Shown: positions 10,678 through 22,497 of the stretch, piece by piece
Numbering within the stretch: the first letter of the stretch is position 1
Layout: each line of letters opens with the position of its first letter
Assembly (NCBI RefSeq): GCF_937616625.2
Contig: NC_065570.1
Span: 42,849,665 to 42,913,664, forward strand
Length of the DNA stretch: 64,000 nucleotides
Direction: 5' to 3'
Source: Mercurialis annua
Taxonomy: Eukaryota > Streptophyta > Magnoliopsida > Malpighiales > Euphorbiaceae
Notes under the pieces: generated by a model
Databases searched by the model: none
What the model saw: the letters and a program-made list of their open reading frames with translations, nothing else
Told to the model about the DNA's origin: nothing
Made by a program: the position numbers and the translations under genes

Positions 10678-11802
10678 GTCAAAAAGTATACAAAAACATG
10701 AATACATATGTTAAAGTATACGAACAAAAAGCATAAATATGTCCAAGTGTATCACAAGCCTACTCTAAACTGGTGGTGTCATCAGCAGGAGGGGGTGGGG
10801 GTGGTGGGAACTGCGGGCGTAACTCGGGTGGGAGTGTAGTCATCAACCGCGCAAGCTCAGTACGGATCCGCTCGTCGAAACCCGCCTCCACAGTACGGAT
10901 TCGCTGCTCGACCCGCTCTTCAAAACCCGCCTCCACAGTACGAATCCGCTGCTCGAGCCGCTCCTCAACCTCCCTAGCAATACGCTGCTCTATGTCCTCA
11001 GTACTAACGTTCCCCTGCTGGGATGATCCGCCGCGGCGCAATCGGCTAGCGCTGCTCTGGCCGACGTAGGATGCTGAAGCCGATCCAATACCGTAAACTC
11101 GCTGCTTCTTGATTGCCTTGAGAGACAAAAACAGCTCGTTCTCGTCGATCGGCTCTGGAGTCGACGAACTCCCTTCTCCAGCTGCCTGAGACTGTGTTGC
11201 TGCAGCAAGCTCTGCCTGAAAACGGTCCTGAGATTTAAAAAATACAAATTTATAGATTAGTTAAACCTACATTTCTAACTAAAATTGGGCAGCATTTTGT
11301 CTATAATTTGATCATCACCCATTTTTCAGGGACATCCTGCAAAAACTACAGACACTCTGTTCAACTATAAGTAACAGCAATCACAACACCCACAACAAAC
11401 ACGTAAACATCCTATAAACAACGTCTATATAATTAAAGTTATATATATGTCATATTAAACAGTCACTTAAGGTTAAAATAAACTTACATTTTTATCCTTT
11501 GATCTCTTGTCAACAAAGACAGTCCGATCAGCTTTGGTCAGGTGCAACCGTACATGCAACTCAGCCAAAGTGGGCTCTCGACCAAGCTCCTCAGTCTATC
11601 ATATGAAATGAAAAAAATTAATTAATAGATAAACAAAATATTTAACACGATTATTAATATTAAAAACATACCATACCTGTCTTATGCCTCGTAGCCGATC
11701 GCGATCCTGCGGTATGTCGAACAGGTCCGGTGCCAGATCCGGACGGCTCACTCATCCGATTAGCTCGTGCTATATCGGACTTTTTCTTAGCCTCAGCAGT
11801 AT

Positions 11803-11807
11803 CCCAG
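11803..11807. repeat. 5-bp duplication of solo LTR (left)
   Basis: CCCAG before TGTCACG, repeated at 14291-14295 after ATTACA. Confidence 0.88.
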
Positions 11808-14290
11808 TGTCACGACCCAATTTATTGAGCCGAGACCGGCGCTAGGGAATGGGAGTGGTAGCTCCAAAACCCGTAGCAAGCCTAAAACCACTAATAATTT
11901 TTCACATTTAAAAATATAATATTATATATAAGACATTTTCGGAAAAACTCTTTCGGATAAAGCATTTATAAATATTTAAATATTATGCTAGCGTTTACAA
12001 TATAAAATATTGTTTGAAGTCAAAATGTCTATCTAATATTGACACCTACTGACTACTGCAGCTTTAGGAACCTATACTTGTGCAAGTCCAATGACTTCTG
12101 GCACAGTGGAGATGGTTTGTCTAATCCGACTCTGTCTACCTGCAAACATCAAAGTGAGGGGTCAGTATTTGGGAAAATACTGAGTGAGTATGCAACTTAT
12201 TATCGGTATTATGAAAATACACATCGCATACTCAAACATATGCATAATTATTCCAATATAATATGAAAATAACATCATATTTGCAAATAGCAGATCCGAC
12301 CGAAATCCTAATCTTAAACTCTTAATTTATCTTACTCGGAATATTCAAATCAAACTGATCCAAATGGTCCGACCCGGGAGTGTTTACACTCAACCACGTC
12401 AGCCGCGACCAATCTCTTAATCTCCAAGTGTGAGTCCAACTCACTGGTGGGTCCAACCCACTAGATACGGGGCTCAGGTTACACCGTAACCGAGTTCTCA
12501 CGCGTATCGCATTCATATCATATGCGCGCATCTCATAATCTCATAGACAATCTAGACACGCTAGACTGACTCAAATACTGGTGATCACACAGCTATTGAC
12601 ACCCAATAGGTAGTTGATTTCTTCGGATCGCACACTAAATATTTATATTCAAAACAATGAATATAACAGCATTCATATAATCAAATTTACCAAACATAAC
12701 ATCTTATACGAGCAAATCATTTAAATGCGATAGATTAATAATAATATTCATAATATATGAAAATAGCTTTAATAATAATAACACGCGAAAGTAAATTGCC
12801 ACTCACAGTGACCGCTATCCGAAGCTGCACTATTATAATCCCGCAAGCATAAGCTCCATGCGTTGTCCAATTACGTAACCACTCCAGCTAACTGGCTTGG
12901 TAGCTTGTCGGTACGTCAGTTACTTAATTAAGTTACCTATACGTTAAATCCGTAAACGTAGGTTTAGTATCAAAACCCTAAGTTATAAACTTAGGTTATC
13001 ACGATCGTATCTCAAATACGACTCTCAACTTTCTCTTTTAAACGTCCTAGTTTACGTTTTGATAATCAATCAAATCGTGATTGTTTATGCGACTTGAAAC
13101 TGTCTGAAATCAAGTTTCCGCGTCGCGTCAGGGCCCAGAAGGCCCGATTCGAAAATCCCCCTTTGGCGAAGGACTGCACGTTCGTGCAGCAGTGTACTGC
13201 AAGTTGTGCAGTAGTACGCTGCACGTTCGTGTGCTCCACGTTCGTGTAGTGTACTACACGAACGTGTGCTACACGTTCGTGCAGTCTACTACACGAACGT
13301 GTACTGCACGTTCGTTCAGTATGCTACACGAACGTGTACTGCACGTTCGTGCAGCAAACGGCTGTCGATGTGCAGCCCCGGGGTTCATTCCCCGAGCCAT
13401 TTCCGACGTGCCTAACGTCCTAATTCGATCCCGCAACGTTTAATAACATCAAAACTCAAGATTTAAGCTTAAAACGTCGAATTCAAACTCAAAATCATTA
13501 AAACGGTAAAACCGCTCAAAACCCTAAATCAAAACGTCAAGCTTACCTCGATTTGAATCTTAAAGATGATAGGGAATTGGATTCATAATCCATCGGCGCA
13601 AGAATCACTCGATTGGACGAGAAACGGCGAAACGGCGGCGGAACGAATCGATCGCCATTTCCTTTCTCTTTTCTGTAACCTTCTGCTCCTTCTTCTTCCT
13701 TTCTTGATTCATTTGGTTTCCTTAATATATCTTGGCTAATTAGCCACTTTGATCCTTCATTTCTTTAACTCAAACCACATCTCTTTTAAACTTTCTAATT
13801 TAACCTAACGGTTAAATTATCCTTTTTAACTTAATTACTTATGTATTATTTATATTCAAATAAATAATACTAACCCAAAATTATTATTTTCCGTCAATAA
13901 TCCTTTAATTTCTATTCTCGAGGCTTAATTGGCTAATTTACACTTTAGCCCTTAAACTTCTCAAAAGTTGCAGTTTAGCCCAAACGCATCCGCGTCCAAA
14001 TTTCAAAAGGTCTCCGATTGACCCGAAACTTTTACCACATATATTATAAAACATTTCGCGGACCTTGGCGAAATAATTTCCATTTTAAGTCGTAGTGGCT
14101 AAATTACCACTTTAGTCCCTATACCTTATTTCGAGCTTTTCTTGACATTTTTCCTTCTAATTCCAATTCTAACTTTAGAATTGAAAAATAATATTAAGTT
14201 TCTCGAAAATTATTTCCAATATCGCCATCCTGGCGAAACAGGACTGGACACGTAGTCCAATTAAATGCTTAAATATTTTTGGATATTACA
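11808..14290 (-). repeat. Solo LTR, inverted relative of the 15,780-24,923 element
   Basis: The sequence reads TGTCACGACCC at the left and GGATATTACA at the right, the reverse complement of an LTR starting TGTAATAC and ending GGTCGTGACA. At 2,483 bp it matches the two LTRs at 15780 and 22498 in layout and many sequence blocks, but is clearly more diverged. The 5-bp duplication CCCAG and the lack of internal sequence mark it as the product of LTR-LTR recombination. Confidence 0.9.
13164..13350. repeat. Palindromic mini-repeat array in solo LTR
   Basis: About ten imperfect copies of the near-palindromes GCACGTTCGTGC and ACACGAACGTGT, alternating and separated by AGTGTACT-like spacers. A short ORF across it is only a translation of the array. 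The two intact LTRs carry a different array at the equivalent place. Confidence 0.88.
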
Positions 14291-15152
14291 CCCAGTCTCG
14301 CTTCCATGACGCCCAAGTATCAGCACTAACACTGCCCTCTTTTTTATCCGGCTTCATGGTGTGGAGAGTATCTTTATACCGATTGCCCGCATGTCGGTTG
14401 AAGACCCCTCTAATCAGATCCTCAGGGTAGGTCGGGTCCCAGCAAAAACCCTTCTGCAAACCATTAAAAAATAAATATAATTAGAAATCAAAAAGAAAGT
14501 TAAACATAAATTTAAAATTTTAAATATTTAACAACCTTGAACTCCTCGAAGTAGAATCCCTTATGCTCTGCTGTAATTTTCTTCCACGAGGAACCCTCAG
14601 CAAACCATCTAGATCGGAAAATGGGCAAGATCGCCCTAGATGCTGTCCCGCTGTCGTTCCTGCTATCCAGTAATCTTTCTCTGCACATTACAAAAACACT
14701 TAGTTTTCACATTTTTTAAATAAAATTATTTAAAAAAAAAAGTTGTCAATCATACCTTGCAGCATCTGGTGTAACTCTAACCCTCCCAGTCTCGTCCGTC
14801 GCTGGTGGCTGGCCCTGTGGTTGCGGCTGTCTCGCCGCTCTCCGCGGCGCAGGTCTAGCAGCTAGCACCTGCTGCTCAGCCCCGGGATCCGAGTCCTCAG
14901 GGGCATCTTGCTCTGGGTCGCCGCGTCCACGTCCCCGTCCCTGAACTGTATCCCTACCGCGGCCTCGGCCGGCAGAAGAACCACCTGAACCTCTCATATC
15001 TGCAAAAAAGATTACAAAAAAATATTCGACAAGAAAAAAATAAACACAGCTATTATAAAAACCATAACACATAATTTATTAACAAAATAAAGTTACCACA
15101 TCAACAAACGTAAATAAAAGTCAAAATTCTACAGAAATGACACTTAAACGAA

Positions 15153-15774
15153 TCATGAAATTTCTATATTATATGCCGCTCCAATGTCTTCATCGTCTGA
15201 TGAAGATGGTGGATAATCATCTTCCGTCTCTACTAATGGAGGGTTGTGTAATGCAGCCTCGTCCGCCTCGCCATTCGGATCAACTAAATTTGTCGGTTCT
15301 TCATTTGTTATGACATCGAGCAGATGATCTGCACTATCATCTTGGAAAGCTGGAACAGTTGTTTCAGGCATGTCTATCTCAGAGCGAGCTTTTATCTTGC
15401 ATACTGCCCACCAGTCTTTTTTGTCTCGCCTTTTGCTAGGATAAGGTAAGTAATGTACTTGATCGGACTGTTCAGCTAAAATGAAAGGTTCATATTTGTT
15501 GTACCTCTTTCTGTGATTAACATCCACTATGTTATACCGAGGATGGGCTAACATACCAACTTTTTTCGTAGGATCAAATCAATTACATTTAAATAAGACC
15601 GTCCTTTTTATCGGTAGAGCTGGATACTCTAACTCGATAATGTCAGTCAACACTCCATAAAAGTCGCTTTCAGCCGGGCCGTAGAGTGATCCTTTTACAC
15701 AAACTCCGCTATTCATTGTAACCCGATCCACCCCATATTCTTCAGTATTGAATTTAAACCCGTTCACACAATAC
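15153..15774 (-). pseudogene. CACTA TNP2 transposase gene, 3' part
   Basis: This continues the TNP2 gene interrupted at 15775-24928. The frame joins precisely across the insertion (KTFKG then YCVNGFKF). The segment is the DUF4216-like region usual near the end of plant CACTA transposases (GVCVKGSLYG, DFYGVLTDIIEL, KDWWAVCKIKAR), followed by an acidic tail. TGA at 15579-15581 lies where relatives have Trp (FKCxWFD). The natural stop is at 15153-15155. The 155 bp from 14998 to 15152 is the short gap before the Transposase_24-like gene. Confidence 0.87.
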
Positions 15775-15779
15775 CCCTT
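15775..15779. repeat. 5-bp duplication of LTR element (left)
   Basis: CCCTT before TGTAATACC, repeated at 24924-24928 after GTGACA. Confidence 0.88.
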
Positions 15780-18193
15780 TGTAATACCCCAAAATAATTA
15801 ATTATCTAATTAGACCACGTGTCCAGTTTAGATTCATCGGAATGGCGAAATCGGAAAGATTTTGATAAAAAAAATTGGGATAGAGGAATTTCAAACAGGG
15901 CAGTTTTAGGAAATTAATTGTGAGAAAATTTAGGTTATATTTCAATTCTAAAGTTAGAATTGGAATTAAAAGGAAAAACGTTAAGAAAAATTCAAAATAG
16001 GGCACAGGGACCAAAGTGTTAATTTAGCCACTTTATGTCGAAAATAGAAATATTGGATTTTGACGGAAAAGTGTTATATTGAGCTTCGTATTATTTATCG
16101 GATATAAATAATACGTATAAGTCGTAATAAAAGAGTTTAACGATTTATCTATGGACTAAATCGTAAGAAAGAAATATTTAAGGGATAAATGAAAAGAAAC
16201 AAAAAGAACAAGGATCAAAGTGGGCTTTTAGCTAAAATATATAAGAAAGGAAATATGAATTGAAGAGCAGAGAGAAGGATCGAGAGAATTGGAGAATCAT
16301 CGCCGATTATCGTCGTTTCGCCGCCGTTTCGCCGTCCGACGTCCGAATTGAGTGATTCAAGCAGCAATCTCTTCGGAATTGAAAGCTTTATCGATCTCTA
16401 GCTTCAAATCAAGGTAAGATTCAGAGAATTGGTGCCGAATTTGAGTTATATGGGCTGTTTTAGTTTAGGAATTGAAATTATCGATTTAAACTCGATTTTA
16501 GCGTTTTTGGAGAAACAAAGTTACGGATTTTGTTGGAAACGGAGTGTTTGGCGTGTATGGGGAGTGATAGCACGACGGGAAGCCCGGAAACGACGTTTCC
16601 GGGGCTGTGCGTGAACTGCACTCGGTGTGCGATCCCACACCGAAGTGTGCGAACGCACACTTGCAGTGTGCTGACGCACACTGAAGTGTGCGAGCGCACA
16701 CAGTGGGTCCGCAGGGACCTAATTGAGCTTTTGGCCCTAATTGAATGGGATTTCAACATTTTGGAATATTATACCCTAAAAACGATTAAGGACCCCGATA
16801 AATTGAAAAGTAAAGTTTTAGCTCGACGTTTTACGTGAGCTATGATAATGAAAAATGTCAAGGATATTATACGTTTCTCGAATACGAGAAACAGAGTTCG
16901 AGATATCGCAACTATGATAAAGGAAGAATGCGATCATAAATAAAATTAAAAATAAAACTAAATCCTAGAACTTAAAAGTGTTATACGTATTAAAGTATGA
17001 AGTGCACGTCTAATCATAAACAATTTATCAGACGTGTCAGCGAATAGTGGAGTCAGTAGAAGCGGACTAGCGAGGGCATACCATCAGATCGATCATATCA
17101 TTTCTTGAATTGCGGTCACTGTGAGTTGTGCTTTTACTTTCATGTATTAAAACTATTTTATATATATATATATACTGTTTTCACGCATCGCATTATATAT
17201 AGTTGACTGAAATGTTATATGTTTATTTAAATTCTATATATGAGAACTAGTATGCGATCCGAAGAAACTAGCTACCTATTGGGTGTCAATAGGTTGTGTG
17301 ATCACCAGTATCGAGTCAGTCTAGTATGTTTGCATTTGAGAAATGACTTAACACAGCTGGGAGCTGTTGATGAATATGATATTTACGATTGGGTTTTGAT
17401 ACGAGGAGTACTCGGCTACGGTGTAGTCTGGAGTCCCCGTATCCAGTGGCTGGGCCACCAGCGAGTTGGACTCGCAAATGATATTTACGATTGGGTTGAT
17501 TGATAATGATTATTCGAAAAAATGTGTCGCATGCTAGGATATTAGTTTCGTACGGATCAAATACGTGTTTATATGTTTCATATTATTGTTTCCTTGAAGT
17601 GCGATGCTATGTTTTTATATATTAATACTGTTAGTAAATGACAACTCACTCAGTATTTTCCCAAATATTGACCCCTCACCTTTGATGTCTTACAGGTGCT
17701 TAGTTTGTGGACCTAGCTAGAAGCCAATTTTGGAGTGCAGAAGTCATCTGTAAATGTTAGTTTATGACTTCTGTGAATGCTGCAGTAGTAGTCCTGTGTT
17801 AGTAGAACAGTAGCCTAGACAGCAGTTTATTTTTATTGTATATATTAACTGCTGTTATTGTTTTATATGCTTTTTGATAGGCTACGTGTTTTGTATATAA
17901 TCCACGGCCCCAAATGCCGGTGTGATATTTTGAAACACTAACTGATGTATATAGTACCGCGAGGCCAGTTTGTACAGGGTACGGTAACTAGAGCCCGCGA
18001 GGTTTTGAAACAGTTAGTGTAAATGTATGATTATATGTTATATATATGTACAATTGTTTCCGTTGTTTGATATTATTTATTTTATATTATATTTGCGAAA
18101 AAGTAATTGTGATTTTAGGCTTGCTACGAGTTCCGGAGCTACCACTCCCGTTCCCTAGCGCCGGTTGCGGCTCAACAGTTTTGGGTCGTGACA
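15780..18193 (+). repeat. 5' LTR of LARD-like element
   Basis: TGTAATACCCC to GGGTCGTGACA, 2,414 bp. It includes a palindromic array at about 16605-16702 (AGTGTGCG..CGCACACT units) and a short TA run near 17160. No host gene lies in it; the short ORFs here recur in the 3' LTR and carry no motif. Confidence 0.93.
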
Positions 18194-18197
18194 ATGT

Positions 18198-18210
18198 TTG
18201 TATCAGAGCA
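18198..18210 (+). promoter_or_regulatory. Primer binding site of LARD-like element
   Basis: TTTGTATCAGAGC, four bases after the LTR end, is close to TTGGTATCAGAGC, the usual complement of plant initiator methionine tRNA. Confidence 0.75.
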
Positions 18211-18716
18211 GTTGGTCCAGTTACCACTGCAAGTTTGTTTCAGTGTTTGTTTGAGAGCAGTTGGTCTAGTTACCACTGCCAGTTGTTTCTGAATGTTTGT
18301 TTGATTTTGAATACTCTGTCAGTAAGTAAACCTAGGAACTACTGCAGCAGAGAGTCGGACCTAAGTTGTCTGCATTCATTTGATCTGTGCATTAATAGTA
18401 TATGGCATAATGCGCGCGAACCAGGAGTATTAAGCTAGTAAGTGAATAGTGTCTGTTTATGTGAACGACTAAGGTAACTAAGTATTTGTTACTTACGTTA
18501 AGAGATAGAAAGTGGTTATATATTTGCAAATTACGAACGGTTGAGGTAATTACGTGATTATTACTTGCGCTGAGATTATTAAATGTTTATTTGTTTGCAA
18601 ATTACGTGCGGCTGGATTAAATGCTAAATGTTTTCAGCATTTATAAATTGATGATTGGGATTGCGTGTGAAATGGGCTCAGATGGTCGCTTACGTTCGAA
18701 ATTGTTTCTTTTCAGC

Positions 18717-19989
18717 ATGTCTGGGCAAAACGGAGCTCAGTCACATGCTGAGGAAGAACGGGAGGAAGTGCCTCCTATATTTCAAAACGGGTTTCATAAC
18801 GAAGTAGGCGAACCATCTGGGGTCCATCAGAATGGATTCCACGCAGATACTAGAGCGTCACCAGAGATATATCAAAATGGTTTTATGTCTGTGTCAGAGA
18901 TAGGTAGTTCTTCTGGAAACAGGGTTAGAGTGCATTCGCCGGAGATCGAATACAGTGAAGAAGAGGAAGAGGAACCGGAGGAAGATCCGGAAGAGGATCC
19001 TGAAGAGGATCCTGAGGAAGACCCTGAAGAGGATCCTGAGGAGGATCCAGAAGAAGAATTAGAAGAAGAAGAAGCAGAAGAGGAAAATCCTCAGGAAGAA
19101 GAGTTAGATGAATTAGATGTCGAGGAATACAGAGGTGACTATTTCTGGTCTAGTGTGCGAAGATACCGCAATTTGAGGGAAGATGCAGACATAGCTAACG
19201 GTCAGGCGCAAATAGCCCTAAATCAGGTTAGAAGGCAGATGTGTTCTTTTTTTAGAGGGATGTTGACTGTAGGAGCGTACTCTACTGATTTTCTGCGGAT
19301 GGCAGAGGTAGTCCCTGATCTGAACGAAAGCAATAGAACCATTAATCGTAGGTATGTCAGGGGTTTAGGACCTCAGTTTGATGAGCTGTATGAGTACGTG
19401 GACGAACATTTTAGCACGCTCACTACAATGGCCCGTAGGATTGAAACAGAGCATGAGTGGGCAGGTGATCCGGTACGACCCTATTACTTTAGACGTGAGT
19501 ACCACCCAGATTACGTCAGTACGTCCTCCAGAATTACAACCAACCCCTATTTCGTGCAAAGAGGTGGAAGAAACTCTGGTAGAACAGTTAGGGGCCGGCA
19601 TACAGGCATAGTTATTAGGGAACCTAACGTTCCGCATCAGGCACCTCCAGGTATTAGTGATTTACGTACTTTAAGTATTGTGTTTATGTGTTTGCATTAT
19701 TGTGTTTATATAATTGCTGCATTGCATAGTAGAATGTCAGTAATAGGTTTTGCCTCTAGGATAATACCTCAGAAAGTGATAACCTATAGGAAGCGTTGTA
19801 GTTAAACACGCGCCTAACAAAAGAACATATAAACATAACTCACAAAAACAATAATATACACTACATAATACATTTGCAGTGAACGTAATTCCTAGATTAC
19901 GTTCAAGGAGTGTAAAGGAAAAGATAGATTATTATAGAGGAAGTCGATGTGAAACATCGGTATCTGCGTCTGAATATGACGTAGAATAG
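18717..19989 (+). CDS. Uncharacterised, possibly gag-like protein of LARD-like element
   Basis: The ORF from ATG 18717 (just after a TTTTCAG tract) has three QNGF repeats near its start and six tandem EEDP repeats in a strongly acidic block. A helical-looking region follows (YFWSSVRRYRNLREDAD, QIALNQVRRQM, FDELYEYVDEHF), then a basic Arg/Gly tail (GGRNSGRTVRGRHTG). The unspliced frame ends at 19803-19805. A GT-AG intron at 19651-19879 would keep phase and replace the end with a short basic exon stopping at 19987-19989. It has no zinc knuckle and no recognised domain. A gag-like role is inferred only from position and from the acidic-then-basic layout. Confidence 0.55.
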
Positions 19990-22484
19990 AAGGTTGCAGA
20001 AGTGGATATGATGATTACAACAATAGAAAATTTTGAACTTAATTGAGTTATCGGAGATATGGAGAAAGAAGCAATGTGACAGACGAACAGTCTGTAAATG
20101 ACAGAAAAATGACAGTAATACAAAATTATGGCAGCAGTGCAAAAATTTGAAATATACCCAATAATTATAAAGAAAACCGTTAATAGTCGCAGAGCGTATA
20201 ATCTAGAGTAAGACTTACGATTTTATGAAGATTTTGAAAGTTTTTATGATTTTTCAAGGTACAATAGTGCTCAGACATCGCATATGACATAGCATAATCA
20301 TGATAGGAATGCATAAAAGAATGATTTTTAAAAATTTTAGATCATGCATCATATCTTTACAATGATAAAGAAAAATGCGATTTTGAGCAACTCTTTGGTG
20401 ATGAGAGGTGTCATCACTCTGAGCAACAATTGTACTAACGATTTTAAATGATTTATGAAAAGTGGTTTAGAAAGAGCTGCGCAGCCAAAAGAAGTTTTAA
20501 AGTCACTTTGTTTAGTAAGTAAACTCGGATATAAAGCCCTGCGACAAATAATAAAAGATTCTTATTAAATAAGAATAAGAATAGTAAAACAAACCTCAAT
20601 AACAGAATAAAGCCACGTTAACGATTAATTGCAATGAAGCTAGTGGAGCTAAGGAAGAATGTGAATAAGGAATTATCATTGGAGAGCATATGCAGATAAG
20701 CTGCAATGCACTGGCAATACTTAAGGAACGATATTTATCCTTATGATAAAACAAAGGATGAAGAATATAACGATTGTTCTTATAGAGAAAGTAGCAACCC
20801 AAAGTCATAATTGGAGGAAAGAAATTAAAAGTATAAAGGATGAGAAGACAATAGTATGAATGATGAACATTAAGTGATAGTTTAAGGATATATAACCTTA
20901 TCAATATTAGTGCTTGAATATACAGAAGTAAGAAGAGAAGGGAAATGGACAACGAAAAAGATAATCCAATATGATGTGAAAGTTTGAAGTTAGATAAATC
21001 GAGAGAGATGATGATGCTATATGACTGATATTAAGTAAAGTTACGAATATCAGCATTAAAAATTATGAATTGCGTTAACAGAAAGGAGAAAGGAAGTATA
21101 ATGAGAACACTTATATACCCTTGGGAGTTAGTAAAGTGATTAGAGAAATGAAAGTTCTAGAAATACGTCATAAAGATTGTCAAAGTAAAACAGCAATAGT
21201 AAAGCTAGTATAAACAAAGGAAAGATACAGTGAATACAGTAAGTAAAAATTAAAGTGATACTTTATTACTATTGGACAGATAGGAGTGGATTGTGTTTAG
21301 ATGATATCTTGAAAAATAAGAATAAAGTTATGAAGCTATTCGAAAGTAAGGAGGAGAAATATAAGTCGAAAAAGGAAGTAGATTATATAGTGGAAAGGAA
21401 TAACGATCAAGGGAATAAATAAGTTATTAAGGATCTACTGAATCCATTAAGAACGAAAGTTAAAGATGAAGTTAGTTAGAAATTAAAGATAAGAAAGAAG
21501 TTAAACGAAAGCTATTTAACGAGAAAAGTTCTCGAGAAAATTAACTGTTAAAGAAGCTTATAGGATTCTTAAGAAATTAACGAGAATAAGGAATTAGAAA
21601 ATAAAGAAGAGACATTTTGACTGACAAGTCAATTAATGACTCGAAAGGATCTTTAAGGACTAATCAAAGAAAGTCAAGAAGGTAAAATTACGGATAGTAC
21701 TGGTCAACGAAGACGATCGTATAAGCTACACGGTTAAAGTCAACACAAAGAGAAATGCATATGGCATTGGGGAATGTACGAAGGATCACGACTAACAGAA
21801 CAACATAAAGTTCACAATAACTTAAGCAAAGCAAGGAAAAGCTGAAAGAAGTAATGAAAGTATCAGACTCGACTACGGTGAGAAACAACAAATATGATAG
21901 ATAAGATTTAAGTTGAGAAAAGATTGAATAATAAAGAACAAAGTGTCAGATAATAACAGCAAGGAGTGAATAATGACAAGAACCAGTTAAGAAAGGAAGG
22001 TGATAACTACAGACGATAGGAAAGGTCATAACTACAAGTTATGATTACAAGAGAAAATATTCATAAGAATATGCATCGAGTGAGTACGTGATTAAAGATG
22101 GAATCGACACGTCGTGACCATTCACGTTTAAAGGAGACGAGTAGCAACCTTATGGCTACTAAGGATGAAATGATGAAACAAGAAAACATTAAATTATGAT
22201 TAGCGACGACTAGGTAGCATTGATGCAAGGACTAAATATTAAGAATACGTCCAAGGACCATATTATTTCGGGAAAGATAATAGATAAGGAGAAGGTACCA
22301 GTAATAGAATTCTCAACGATGGGACAGTAAGCAACTATACAAAGACAGGAAGTTATGAGAAGAGAAAAAAAAATTAAAGTACAAGAAAGGATACAACTAA
22401 TATGTATTAATGGACGCTAAGGAGGCAATAAAGATAAGTTAAGATCCCAACAAGATTTATGAAAATTCGAGGACGAATTTTTAT
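19990..22484 (+). other. Internal region of LARD-like element, no coding seen
   Basis: A-rich and purine-rich sequence with stops in all frames. No remnant of pol motifs could be read. I see no gene here. Confidence 0.7.
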
Positions 22485-22497
22485 AAGGGGGGAAGAA
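22485..22497 (+). promoter_or_regulatory. Polypurine tract of LARD-like element
   Basis: AAGGGGGGAAGAA directly before the 3' LTR (TGTAATAC). Confidence 0.85.

Larger units (their letters stand above)
10760..14997 (-). pseudogene. Transposase_24-like (TNPA-type) gene of CACTA, split by solo LTR
   Basis: This second CACTA gene probably encodes the protein that binds the subterminal repeats. Inferred exons on the minus strand: 14997-14756 (Arg/Gly-rich N-terminus), 14680-14536 (RSRWFAEGSSWKKI, FYFEEFK), 14453-14291 continued at 11802-11677 (KGFCWDPTYP, DTWASWKRDW, IARANRMSEPSGSG), 11595-11488 (LGREPTLAELHVRLH) and 11227-10760 (a C-terminus with repeated RIRTVEAGF units likely to form a coiled coil, then a Pro run). 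Phases agree at each junction checked. The solo LTR at 11808-14290 sits in exon 3. No nonsense codon was seen, so the insertion is the main lesion. Confidence 0.82.

Noticed and set aside
13192..13443. 83-aa plus-strand ORF with repeated VLHVRV
   Set aside because: It is only the translation of the palindromic mini-repeat array in the solo LTR, with no domain and no counterpart in related LTRs.
16605..16702. Regularly spaced short repeats resembling a CRISPR array
   Set aside because: The units are contiguous imperfect palindromes without unique spacers, inside a plant retrotransposon LTR.
16429..16838. Short ORFs on both strands in the 5' LTR, repeated near 23146-23491
   Set aside because: They lie inside long terminal repeats, overlap the AGTGTGCG palindromes and carry no motif; the recurrence reflects the LTR pair.
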